NCBI RefSeq assembly: GCF_019511665.1
Contig: NZ_JAEUAW010000001.1
Span: 62,001 to 126,000, forward strand
DNA length: 64,000 nt
Origin: Microbacterium jejuense
Lineage (GTDB): Bacteria > Actinomycetota > Actinomycetes > Actinomycetales > Microbacteriaceae
Reading direction: 5' to 3'
The position numbers and the translations under genes were made by a program. Positions 1 through 7,135 of the stretch are shown piece by piece (position 1 is the stretch's first letter; each line of letters begins with the position of its first letter). Under the pieces are notes generated by a model. It had not been told where the DNA came from. It made no database searches and saw only the letters and a list, made by a program, of their open reading frames with translations.

Positions 1-3000
1 CCTGGACTGGGTCGGAAGCGGGGAGCTCGACACGAAGCGCACCGCGGTCACATCGTCGAAGTCCGCCACCTCGGCCGCGGTCAGCCATCGCCCGCCCGCG
101 GCCGCGGGATCGGAGTTGGAGCCGTCCCGCGGGTCGTGGTTGATCGTCGACGGGGCGGCGGTCGTGTAGTACCAGGTGCCCGGCACCTCACCCCCGCCGG
201 TGGGACGGATGTAGGTCGGTGCCGACAGAGGGCCGACCAGCTGCGCCAGCCCCTGATAGTCCGAGGAGTACTGGTCGCGGCGCGAGAGCGCGCCGCCCGC
301 GCCGTCGCCGTTCCACGGAAGCACGTCGATGACGTCGGGAGCCTGGAACGTCAGCACGGTGGACGTGTTGCCCCAGTCCAGCGTCCAGGAGTACTCCTCT
401 CCGCTGGCGACGAAGGGCTTGTCGACCCGCTTCGAGATGCCCATCTGGCCCGACCCGACGACCTGGATCGTCGCCGTGTCGGTGGGCGCGTTCGTCGAGT
501 TCGTGGCCGTCGCCTGCATGGTGTTCACGTAGGTCTCGCCGGGCTGCGCCAGCGTGTCGACGGTGGTGCAGATCTGCAGGTGGCGCGCTCCCGCGGCGGT
601 GGGGTGGAAGATCCACTGGTTGACCCCCGTGCTGACGATGGGAACGTCTCCGCCGAGGAAGGTCACCTTGCGTGTGGCCGCGTCGTAGCTCATCGTCACG
701 CCCTGTGGCAGTCGCGCCTGGGTGCATACGGGGTCGAAGTGCAGATCCGGCGGGATCGTGTCGACAACGGCCACGTCGAGCATGGTCATGCCCGCGAAGG
801 TCCGGTTCGCCAGCACGTTCAGGTCCCAGATGGCGGTGCCGCCGGGAAGGTACTGCGTGGGACTCACCGTCTTGTCGACCGCCAGCTCCGGACCTTCGAA
901 GCGCCGCTCGCGCAGCGTGGTCGCCCAGCCGCTACCCGCCGTCGGCCATCCGCCGGCGTTCGACAGGCGGATGCGGTGGGGGATGACCTCCCCGGCATCG
1001 GGCCCGCCGTTGTAGATGGGCCGGACCTGCAGCCCCGACCACAGGTTGAGGCTGAACGGGCCGACCTCCGTGAGCCCGGCGGTGATCGGCCGCACGCGCA
1101 TCATGTTGACGTGATCGCGCCAGTCCTCGCCGAACGACGTCGGCTCGCTCGACCACGGGCCGGCGAAGCCTCGGCAGTCGGCAGCGGCGTCGGTGAGCGA
1201 ACTGGTGTCGCTCGGGAAGAGGTTGACCGACGTGTTGAACGGCCCTGCCTGGGTGTCGACCTCGTTGGGACCGACGGCGTACTCGATCACGTAGTCGGCC
1301 GGATCGACCGAGCCGGACGCCGAGATCCAGGCTTGCCCTCCGGGCCGGATGAACTGGGTCGACACGTCGAACACGTCGCAGAGCACGATGTCGGTAGCCG
1401 AGACGCGATTGCTGCTGGCGTTGAGACTGACCCTTGTGTTGAGCGTGTGCCCCGCGTACGAGGCCCGGAACTGATTGGGGTCGCTGCCGTATGCGCCGCC
1501 GGTCTCGGTGGCGATGTACTGCTTGTCTCCGGTCAGGGTGCCGCAGTCGCTGGCCGACGGGCGGACGCTGCGCACGTCGACGTTGTTGCCGGTGGCGTTC
1601 GTGCCGTCCCAGCCGGGCTCGAATCCGGTCCCGTTGTTGGGCTGCCCGTCGACCGTCCAGTGCTCCGAGCCGATCGCCTCGTTGCGCAGGTCCAGCGTGA
1701 CGTTCGACGTGCAGGGGTCGGCGGGCAGCGCGGTCATCGGGATGAACATGCGTGCGTCGAACTGCCCCAGCCGGAGGTTGAAGCCCGCCTGGTTCGGGAC
1801 GAAGCTCATGTCCCAGCCATCCGTCGGCTGCACGCCCGTCTCGCAGGTCGGGGTGCCGGTGTTGAGTGCGCCGACGGGGGAGCATGACACCAGGACGGCG
1901 CCAGGGTGGCTCACCAGCCGGTCGCGGAACGTCACCGGACGATCAAGCCAGGGGCCCACGTTGTCCGACCCCGCGAGGTCGCGAACGGTCAGCCGGTACG
2001 AGATGTAATAGCCGTCGACCGCGGCGCCGTTGACGGTCTCGGTGCCGTACGAGGGTCCGCCGATGAACACCTTCTGAAGGTCCCATTGCGGGGCGGCGGC
2101 AGAAGCCACCCGGACCGCCAGGTTGTTGCCGGTGCCGTCCCAGCCCGGTTCGTGGCCGTCGCCGTAGTTGAGCGCGCCGCCGTTGAGCGACCAGTGGTCG
2201 GTGCCCTCGGCGCGATTGGCGAAGTCGAACGTGCCCGTAGGGAGGTCGTCGCCCGGCTCCCACGCCGGGTCGATGGCACGATTCATCTCATCCAGGGGAA
2301 CGAAGACGGTCATCACCATGTGTCCGACACCCGTGTCTCCGCCGACCCCGCTGTTGGGCCGGATGCTGAGCTGCCAGCCGTCAGCCCCCTGAGTCTCGGC
2401 TTGGCTCGGACATGTCAGCGTCCACGCCGACCGTCCGGCGTTGTCGGCGAGGTTGGTCGGCCGGCACTCGGTGATGCGCGCACCGGGGAACTCGGGCATG
2501 ACATCGGTGAAGGTCACCGGCCAGGACAGCTCCGCCCCGCCGGCTCCGCCCAGCGTGTCGGTGATGTTGAACTGGTACCGCACCAGGTAGCCCTGGGTCG
2601 CGACGCCGTCGATCATGAGCTCCGTGAAGTCGGGCCCGGCCGCGACGTTTCCGTTCGTGGGGTAGACGATCTTCTCCAGATCCCACCGAGCGGTGCCGGT
2701 CACCTCGACCGTCGGCCCCGACACCGAGTTCGAGGTGCCGGCTTCGCCGCCGCCGGCATATGCGTGCATCGCGATGCTCGCGTGCGAGGGGATCGGCGTG
2801 TCGGTCGTGAACCGGTACGCCAACTGCACGGCCGCGACGTTGGACGACATCGTGCCCAGGTTGCACTTCACCGTGATCGATCCGTCGGCGTTGAGGGTGC
2901 GCGACGAGGGCGGGTTCGCGCCGTTCTCGGCGGCGAGGCATCCGGCCGGGATCCCGTTGGTCCCGGGGCCGGCCAGTTCCAGCGACGCGCCGTCCGGGGA

Positions 3001-3729
3001 CGAGACCGTGAACTCGGCGACCACGTTCGGCACCGAGGCGCCCGTGGGCAGGCCGGTGAGCGACACCGAGTACGACTGCATGACGGTGTCGCGCGTGCGG
3101 ACGACGCAGTTGCCCGGCCCGGTGTCCTGTCCGGGGCCCTCGACCTCGTCGAACGGCGGGATGCCGGTGATGGCGAACCCCTCGCATCCGTTCGCCTCCG
3201 GGAGGCGTGCGACGACCAGGTTCGCGATCGGCTGCAGTCCGGCATCGAGGCCTGTGACCTGCGTGCTGCCGGCGATCGTGAAAGGCGCCGTGACCCCGCG
3301 CTCGGGCTCGCCGGTGTTGGGGACTCCCGCCCGCACGAAGTCGTTCGCGCCGCTCGTCGCCGCCGGGAAGACGAAAGGCCCCGGAGCGTCGATGCGCACG
3401 ACGTAGTCCCCGTCCGCGGCGTTGGCGAAGCTGTACACGCCGGCCGCGTTCGTGGTCGTCGTCGCCACCACTGCGCCGCCGGGCGACGACAGCAGCTGCA
3501 CGGTGACCCCGGATCGCGTGGGCTCGGTGGACTCCCGCACGCCGTCGCGGTTCGCGTCGGCCCACACGAATCCGCTGACGAGGCTCCCCGCTGCGGCCCA
3601 TGCCGCTGGTGCCGCCGTCAGCGGCATGACCAGGCCGGCGATCACCGCCAGCACCGTGACGATCACAACGGCCGGCCGTGCCTGCCACGGCGTTCCGGAC
3701 ACACGACGAACCAACGGTCGAGCAGACAT
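1..3729 (-). CDS. Large secreted surface protein, SdrD B-like and DUF11-like repeats (C-terminus outside window)
   Basis: The frame stays open from the ATG at 3729 to base 1, giving 1243 residues without a stop; the C-terminus lies beyond the window. Residues 1-47 look like a signal peptide: a basic start, a hydrophobic stretch at about 20-40 and an Ala-rich cleavage region ending AWAAAG. Residues 50-115 resemble an SdrD B/Cna-B fold (SGFVWADANRDGVRES). Later segments repeat a DUF11/isopeptide-like pattern (WDLEKIVYP, WDLQKVFIG, LAVDKTVSPTQ, MGISKRVDKPF), each followed by a D-x-(I/L)P type ending. Such domains form stalk-like adhesins or wall proteins. No sorting signal can be checked here. 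The gene reads away from 3874 and has its own promoter region (3730-3873), which contains the palindrome ATCACGTGAT at 3827-3836. Ligand unknown. Confidence 0.85.
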   Translation of the reverse strand, partial: MSARPLVRRVSGTPWQARPAVVIVTVLAVIAGLVMPLTAAPAAWAAAGSLVSGFVWADANRDGVRESTEPTRSGVTVQLLSSPGGAVVATTTTNAAGVYSFANAADGDYVVRIDAPGPFVFPAATSGANDFVRAGVPNTGEPERGVTAPFTIAGSTQVTGLDAGLQPIANLVVARLPEANGCEGFAITGIPPFDEVEGPGQDTGPGNCVVRTRDTVMQSYSVSLTGLPTGASVPNVVAEFTVSSPDGASLELAGPGTNGIPAGCLAAENGANPPSSRTLNADGSITVKCNLGTMSSNVAAVQLAYRFTTDTPIPSHASIAMHAYAGGGEAGTSNSVSGPTVEVTGTARWDLEKIVYPTNGNVAAGPDFTELMIDGVATQGYLVRYQFNITDTLGGAGGAELSWPVTFTDVMPEFPGARITECRPTNLADNAGRSAWTLTCPSQAETQGADGWQLSIRPNSGVGGDTGVGHMVMTVFVPLDEMNRAIDPAWEPGDDLPTGTFDFANRAEGTDHWSLNGGALNYGDGHEPGWDGTGNNLAVRVASAAAPQWDLQKVFIGGPSYGTETVNGAAVDGYYISYRLTVRDLAGSDNVGPWLDRPVTFRDRLVSHPGAVLVSCSPVGALNTGTPTCETGVQPTDGWDMSFVPNQAGFNLRLGQFDARMFIPMTALPADPCTSNVTLDLRNEAIGSEHWTVDGQPNNGTGFEPGWDGTNATGNNVDVRSVRPSASDCGTLTGDKQYIATETGGAYGSDPNQFRASYAGHTLNTRVSLNASSNRVSATDIVLCDVFDVSTQFIRPGGQAWISASGSVDPADYVIEYAVGPNEVDTQAGPFNTSVNLFPSDTSSLTDAAADCRGFAGPWSSEPTSFGEDWRDHVNMMRVRPITAGLTEVGPFSLNLWSGLQVRPIYNGGPDAGEVIPHRIRLSNAGGWPTAGSGWATTLRERRFEGPELAVDKTVSPTQYLPGGTAIWDLNVLANRTFAGMTMLDVAVVDTIPPDLHFDPVCTQARLPQGVTMSYDAATRKVTFLGGDVPIVSTGVNQWIFHPTAAGARHLQICTTVDTLAQPGETYVNTMQATATNSTNAPTDTATIQVVGSGQMGISKRVDKPFVASGEEYSWTLDWGNTSTVLTFQAPDVIDVLPWNGDGAGGALSRRDQYSSDYQGLAQLVGPLSAPTYIRPTGGGEVPGTWYYTTAAPSTINHDPRDGSNSDPAAAGGRWLTAAEVADFDDVTAVRFVSSSPLPTQSR

Positions 3730-3873
3730 ACGATCCCCCCGGATCCCGCGGAGCCGTGCCCGTCACGGTCGACGCGGATGCTGCTCTCCACCGTTCCGAA
3801 TGATCGCGTCGGTCGACATCACGCAGATCACGTGATGTTTCCGTCGGCCGCCGGGCGGGGCGGTCGGCGGCGG

Positions 3874-4950
3874 CTACGCGAGCGGGAGCTCGGCCGCCAG
3901 CAGCTCGAGCGTCTGCACGCGGCCGGGCGAGGCATCCATCGGCTCGGCCTCGTACGCGCCGGCGATGGGCGAGATCATGACCTCGTCGACCCCATGCTTC
4001 TGCGCGAAGGCGCGGAGATCGGATGCCACGGCCCGCGGCTCTCCGACGAACCAGTTGGCGCGCGCCGACGCCATGAACGAGTCGCCCAGCGCGTCGAAGT
4101 CGGCGGCGCCGGCGATCGCCTGCTCGACCGTCTCGAGCGGGATGAGCGGCTTGTTGGTGCGCAGCCGCGCCGTCATGCGCAGGTTGGGCAGCGCGCGCTC
4201 GTCGGCCTCGGTCTGCGTCCGGGCGACGAGCACGTTGGCGGTGAGGAACGTCCGGGGCTCGGACAGCGCCTCGGACGCGACGAACGCGGTGCGGTAGAGA
4301 TCGAGCGCGCGCTCGAGCCCGTTGCCCGAGAAGTGGTTCGCGAACACGTACGGCAGCCCGAGCGCGGCGGCGAGCTGCGCGGAGTAGTCGCTCGAGCCGA
4401 GCAGCCAGACCTCGGGCGTCGAGGTGGCGGCGGGCGTGGCGTGCACGTCGTACGTGCCGCCGGACGTGAAGCGCAGCGCGGCGCCGTCGGGCGCGACGAG
4501 CGACAGGATGTCGCGCACGTGGTCGGGGAAGCGCTCGACGTCGCTCGTGGTGCCGCTCTGGCGCAGCAGCTGCGTGATGACGGGGTCCGAGCCGGGGGCG
4601 CGGCCGATGCCGAGGTCGATGCGGCCCGGGGCGAGCGCCTCCAGCGCCGCGAACTGCTCGGCCACGACGAGCGGTGAGTGGTTGGGCAGCATGACGCCGC
4701 CCGAGCCCAGCCGGATGCGCTCGGTGCGCGCCGCTGCCGCCGCCGCCAGCACCGGCGGCGTCGTCGAGGCGACCGCCGGCATGTTGTGATGCTCGGCGAA
4801 CCAGTACCGCCGGAACCCCAGGCGGTCCGCCGCGTCTGCGAGGGCGAGGGATGCCGCCACCGCCTGAGCGCTCGTCTGCCCGGTGCGCACCGGCACCAGG
4901 TCGAGGACCGAGAGGGAGAGGGGAGCCGGGGCGGGAGCTGCGTCGTTCAT
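3874..4950 (-). CDS. LLM class flavin-dependent oxidoreductase (luciferase-like monooxygenase)
   Basis: A 358-residue cytoplasmic protein of the bacterial luciferase-like (alpha/beta barrel) superfamily. It resembles the single-subunit MsnO8/YhbW-type group: LSVLDLVPVRTGQ near the start, RYWFAEHHNMP, then RIRLGSGGVMLPNHSPL and GRIDLGIGRAPGSDP. Members use reduced FMN, or F420H2 in some actinobacteria, to oxidise small organic substrates; the substrate cannot be told from sequence. I place the start at ATG 4950, because the residues upstream (MRGMRGCRGRLPSG) look like translated intergenic DNA. It follows a reductase-like gene on the same strand after 126 bases carrying two palindromes, so the two could be co-transcribed, although the palindromes may separate them. 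Confidence 0.85.
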   Translation of the reverse strand: MNDAAPAPAPLSLSVLDLVPVRTGQTSAQAVAASLALADAADRLGFRRYWFAEHHNMPAVASTTPPVLAAAAAARTERIRLGSGGVMLPNHSPLVVAEQFAALEALAPGRIDLGIGRAPGSDPVITQLLRQSGTTSDVERFPDHVRDILSLVAPDGAALRFTSGGTYDVHATPAATSTPEVWLLGSSDYSAQLAAALGLPYVFANHFSGNGLERALDLYRTAFVASEALSEPRTFLTANVLVARTQTEADERALPNLRMTARLRTNKPLIPLETVEQAIAGAADFDALGDSFMASARANWFVGEPRAVASDLRAFAQKHGVDEVMISPIAGAYEAEPMDASPGRVQTLELLAAELPLA

Positions 4951-5007
4951 CCCTGACGGCAACCGGCCGCGGCATCCCCTCATTCCCCTCACCGCGCATC
5001 ATCCGGC

Positions 5008-5072
5008 CGTTCTTGGCGAGTCGCCAGAAACGGCGGGTTGCGCGCGGCGTTCCTGGCGACTCGCCGGACGCT
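5008..5072. repeat. Two direct copies of a palindromic intergenic unit
   Basis: Two near-identical units begin at 5008 and 5048 (40-base spacing). Each has the form CGTTC(T/C)TGGCGA(G/C)TCGCC, with TGGCGA-NTCGCCA dyad symmetry at 5014-5026 and a matching imperfect dyad at 5054-5065. They fill most of the gap between two co-directional genes. They could be twin operators for the downstream oxidoreductase, or a dispersed genomic palindrome. Confidence 0.6.
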
Positions 5073-5076
5073 GGAG

Positions 5077-5718
5077 TCAGGGGAGGCGGTTCGCGATCGC
5101 CAGGTTCGCCCGCAGCTCGTCGGCCGTCTGCCGCGTGACGTACGCGGGGCGGTCGCGCTCCAGGCGCCACGACTCGCTGAGCGGTCCGGCACTGACGGTG
5201 TCGAAGCCCAGCGCGTCGTAGATGCCGGTGATCAGTTCGACGGCGTCGTCATGGTCGCTCGCGGTGCCGAGCGCGCGACGGTTCGGGTCGCCCGCGGGGA
5301 GCCCGGTCGTGTTGATCTCTGACGCGAGGATCTGGTTGAACCCCTTCACGACCTTCGACGCCGGCAGGTGGTCCTGCACCAGCTGTGACGTGGTGGTCTC
5401 GCCGCGGTCCAGCGCGTCGATGTGGCCGTCGCGCTCGAAGTAGTAGTTGTTCGTGTCGATCACGATCTTGCCGGCGAGGGGCTCGACGGGCACGTCCTTC
5501 AGCGCCTTGAGCGGAACCGTCACGACGGCGATGTCGGCGGCGGCGGCGGCGTCGAACGCGGTCGCGGCGGTGACCTTCGGCCCAAGCTCGGCCACGAGAT
5601 CGCTGAGCGTCTCAGGCCCCCGCGAGTTGGCGATCACGACGTCGTAGCCGAGTCCCGAGAACGCCCGCGCGAGCGCGCTGCCGATGTGTCCTGCACCGAT
5701 GATTCCGATAGTGGTCAT
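5077..5718 (-). CDS. NADPH-dependent F420 reductase-like NAD(P)-binding protein
   Basis: A 213-residue protein with an N-terminal Rossmann fold (TTIGIIGAGHIGSALA, GxGxxG at residues 8-13) and the pattern of the F420-dependent NADP oxidoreductase family (ANSRGPETLSDL, VTVPLKALKDVP, IDTNNYYFERDG, KGFNQILASEI). True Fno enzymes move hydride between NADP and F420. Many bacterial relatives are annotated only as NAD(P)-binding proteins, so the electron acceptor is uncertain. ATG 5718 is chosen over 5760 because the glycine-rich loop then starts at residue 5, as usual in the family. It lies upstream of, and in the same direction as, the luciferase-like oxidoreductase, which would fit a shared F420 or flavin redox role. 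It is divergent from the LacI gene at 5815. Confidence 0.82.
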   Translation of the reverse strand: MTTIGIIGAGHIGSALARAFSGLGYDVVIANSRGPETLSDLVAELGPKVTAATAFDAAAAADIAVVTVPLKALKDVPVEPLAGKIVIDTNNYYFERDGHIDALDRGETTTSQLVQDHLPASKVVKGFNQILASEINTTGLPAGDPNRRALGTASDHDDAVELITGIYDALGFDTVSAGPLSESWRLERDRPAYVTRQTADELRANLAIANRLP

Positions 5719-5789
5719 GGTCGTGCGCAACCGGTCCGCGGGGAGCGGATATTCCGGCATCCGTCACTTTCATCCACTTGCGCGATCCT

Positions 5790-5808
5790 GCAAGTTCTTG
5801 CGTACACT
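5790..5808 (+). promoter_or_regulatory. Operator-like inverted repeat and -10 box of the locus A regulator
   Basis: GCAAG-TT-CTTGC (5790-5801) is an inverted repeat overlapping a -10-like TACACT (5803-5808), which ends 6 bases before the ATG at 5815. TCTTGCGTA at 5796-5804 recurs at 7045-7053 before the glucosidase gene. Placement and repetition suggest autoregulation by the LacI protein. Confidence 0.6.
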
Positions 5809-5814
5809 GAGCGC

Positions 5815-6822
5815 ATGTCGAAGCGTCTCGCCGAAGTGGCGCGCAAGGTCGGGGTCAGCGAAGCAACCGTCAGCCGTGTGCTCAACGACAAGCCCGGCGT
5901 GTCGGAGGCCACGCGCCAGGCCGTGCTCACCGCGCTCGACGTTCTCGGCTACGAGCGGCCGACCAAGCTCCGCGGCGAGCGCGCGCGCCTCGTGGGGCTC
6001 GTGCTGCCTGAGCTGCAGAACCCGATCTTCCCCGCGCTGGCCGAGATCATCGGCGGCGGGTTGACCCAGAACGGCTACACGCCGCTGCTGTGCACGCAGA
6101 ACGCCGGCGGCATCACCGAGTCGGACTACGTCGACCTGCTGCTGCAGCAGCAGGTGTCGGGCGTCATCTTCCTCGGCGGCAACTACAGCCAGGCCGACGC
6201 GGCCCACGATCACTACGAACGCATCCGCCAGGTCAACCTGCCGACGGTCCTGGTCAATGCGCGCATCGACGCCCTCGATTTCGCCACGGTGTCGACCGAC
6301 GACGCGGCCGCCGCCGAGCAGGCGATCCAGCACCTCCACCAGCTCGGGCATCGCCGCATCGGCATGCTGCTGGGCCCGCTCGACCACATCCCCTCGCAGC
6401 GCAAGCTGGCCGCGGCGCAGCAGGTGCTGCAGCGCCTCGGCTCGCCGCTGGACGAGAGCCTCGTCGTCCGCGGGCTGTACTCGCTCGAATCGGGTCAGGC
6501 CGGGGCATCCCGTCTCTTCGCCGCCGGCGCGACAGCCGTCGTGTGCGCGAGCGACCCGCTCGCCCTCGGCGCCGTGCGCGCCGCGCGCCGGGCGGGCCTG
6601 GGCGTGCCCGAGGACGTCAGCGTCGTCGGCTTCGACGACTCGTTCCTGATGAGCTGCACCGAGCCGCCGCTCACCACGGTGCGCCAGCCGATCGAGTCCA
6701 TGGGCCGCACCGTCATCGATCTCCTGCTCTCGCAGATCGCCGGCACCACCGAGGCCGGAGACGAGCTGCTCTTCGAGCCCGAGCTCGTCCTGCGCGCCTC
6801 AACGGGGCCCGCCGCCCGCTGA
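5815..6822 (+). CDS. LacI-family transcriptional regulator of sugar locus A
   Basis: A 335-residue repressor. Residues 3-25 form the LacI helix-turn-helix (RLAEVARKVGVSEATVSRVLN), followed by the hinge region and a periplasmic-binding-protein-like effector domain (ARLVGLVLPELQNPIFP; GHRRIGMLLGP; VPEDVSVVGFDDS; PPLTTVRQPIESMG). It precedes the GH13 glucosidase and its transporter in the same direction, so it most likely controls them in response to an imported alpha-glucoside or its product. The ATG at 5815 is 6 bases after the -10-like TACACT, so the mRNA is probably leaderless. An inverted repeat over the -10 box suggests autoregulation. The effector cannot be named from sequence. Confidence 0.9.
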   Translation: MSKRLAEVARKVGVSEATVSRVLNDKPGVSEATRQAVLTALDVLGYERPTKLRGERARLVGLVLPELQNPIFPALAEIIGGGLTQNGYTPLLCTQNAGGITESDYVDLLLQQQVSGVIFLGGNYSQADAAHDHYERIRQVNLPTVLVNARIDALDFATVSTDDAAAAEQAIQHLHQLGHRRIGMLLGPLDHIPSQRKLAAAQQVLQRLGSPLDESLVVRGLYSLESGQAGASRLFAAGATAVVCASDPLALGAVRAARRAGLGVPEDVSVVGFDDSFLMSCTEPPLTTVRQPIESMGRTVIDLLLSQIAGTTEAGDELLFEPELVLRASTGPAAR

Positions 6823-6876
6823 CCGCGACCGCGCTCGCCCCCATTCGGCGTGCCGTGCTCTGCCTGTGCCACGCTT

Positions 6877-7002
6877 CCCCTGTCGCGCTCTGCGGGGGCG
6901 CACCGCGGTTTGCGACAGGGGAGCCGTAGTGCGTCGCTGGATGCCGCGAGCCCGGCTCGCCTGTCGCAATCTGCTGGGGCGCACCGCGGATCGTGACAGG
7001 GG
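6877..7002. repeat. Two copies of a 41-45 bp hairpin-forming intergenic element
   Basis: Copy 1 (6877-6921) is bounded by CCCCTGTCGC and GCGACAGGGG, a perfect 10-base inverted repeat around a core containing GGGGGCGCACCGCGG. Copy 2 (6960-7002) has the same layout with CCTGTC/GACAGG ends and the core GGGGCGCACCGCGG. Being two copies with paired ends, they look like a dispersed palindromic unit (REP- or MITE-like). They also follow the LacI stop codon and could end its transcript. The remainder of the 6823-7135 gap holds only the promoter region of the next gene. Confidence 0.7.
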
Positions 7003-7030
7003 ACGGGAGATGGCCGAGATATGCGTGGCG

Positions 7031-7096
7031 TTGCGCAATCGTGATCTTGCGTAGTTCTGTCAAAGAGTTGCGTTAACCCATCCCGCGTCGTACATT
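7031..7096 (+). promoter_or_regulatory. Promoter and operator region of the alpha-glucosidase/ABC operon
   Basis: A good sigma-70 type promoter is visible: TTGCGT at 7068-7073, a 17-base spacer and TACATT at 7091-7096. Upstream, CGCAA (7034-7038) and TTGCG (7047-7051) form an inverted repeat, and TCTTGCGTA (7045-7053) matches the box in the LacI promoter at 5796-5804. The site lies just before the -35 box, where a LacI protein could act. Confidence 0.65.
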
Positions 7097-7135
7097 CTCT
7101 GCATCGAGACTTTTCAACGACGAACGAGGAGATCT

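Noticed and set aside
1906..4677. Very long open frame (923 codons) on the plus strand
   Set aside because: It is antisense to the surface protein and the luciferase-like gene, Arg/Gly/Val-rich, without domains. Such shadows are common in high-GC DNA.
2381..5170. 929-codon frame on the minus strand
   Set aside because: It overlaps, in another frame, the surface protein and the oxidoreductase, both of which have recognisable domains; its own translation is Arg-rich and low in structure.
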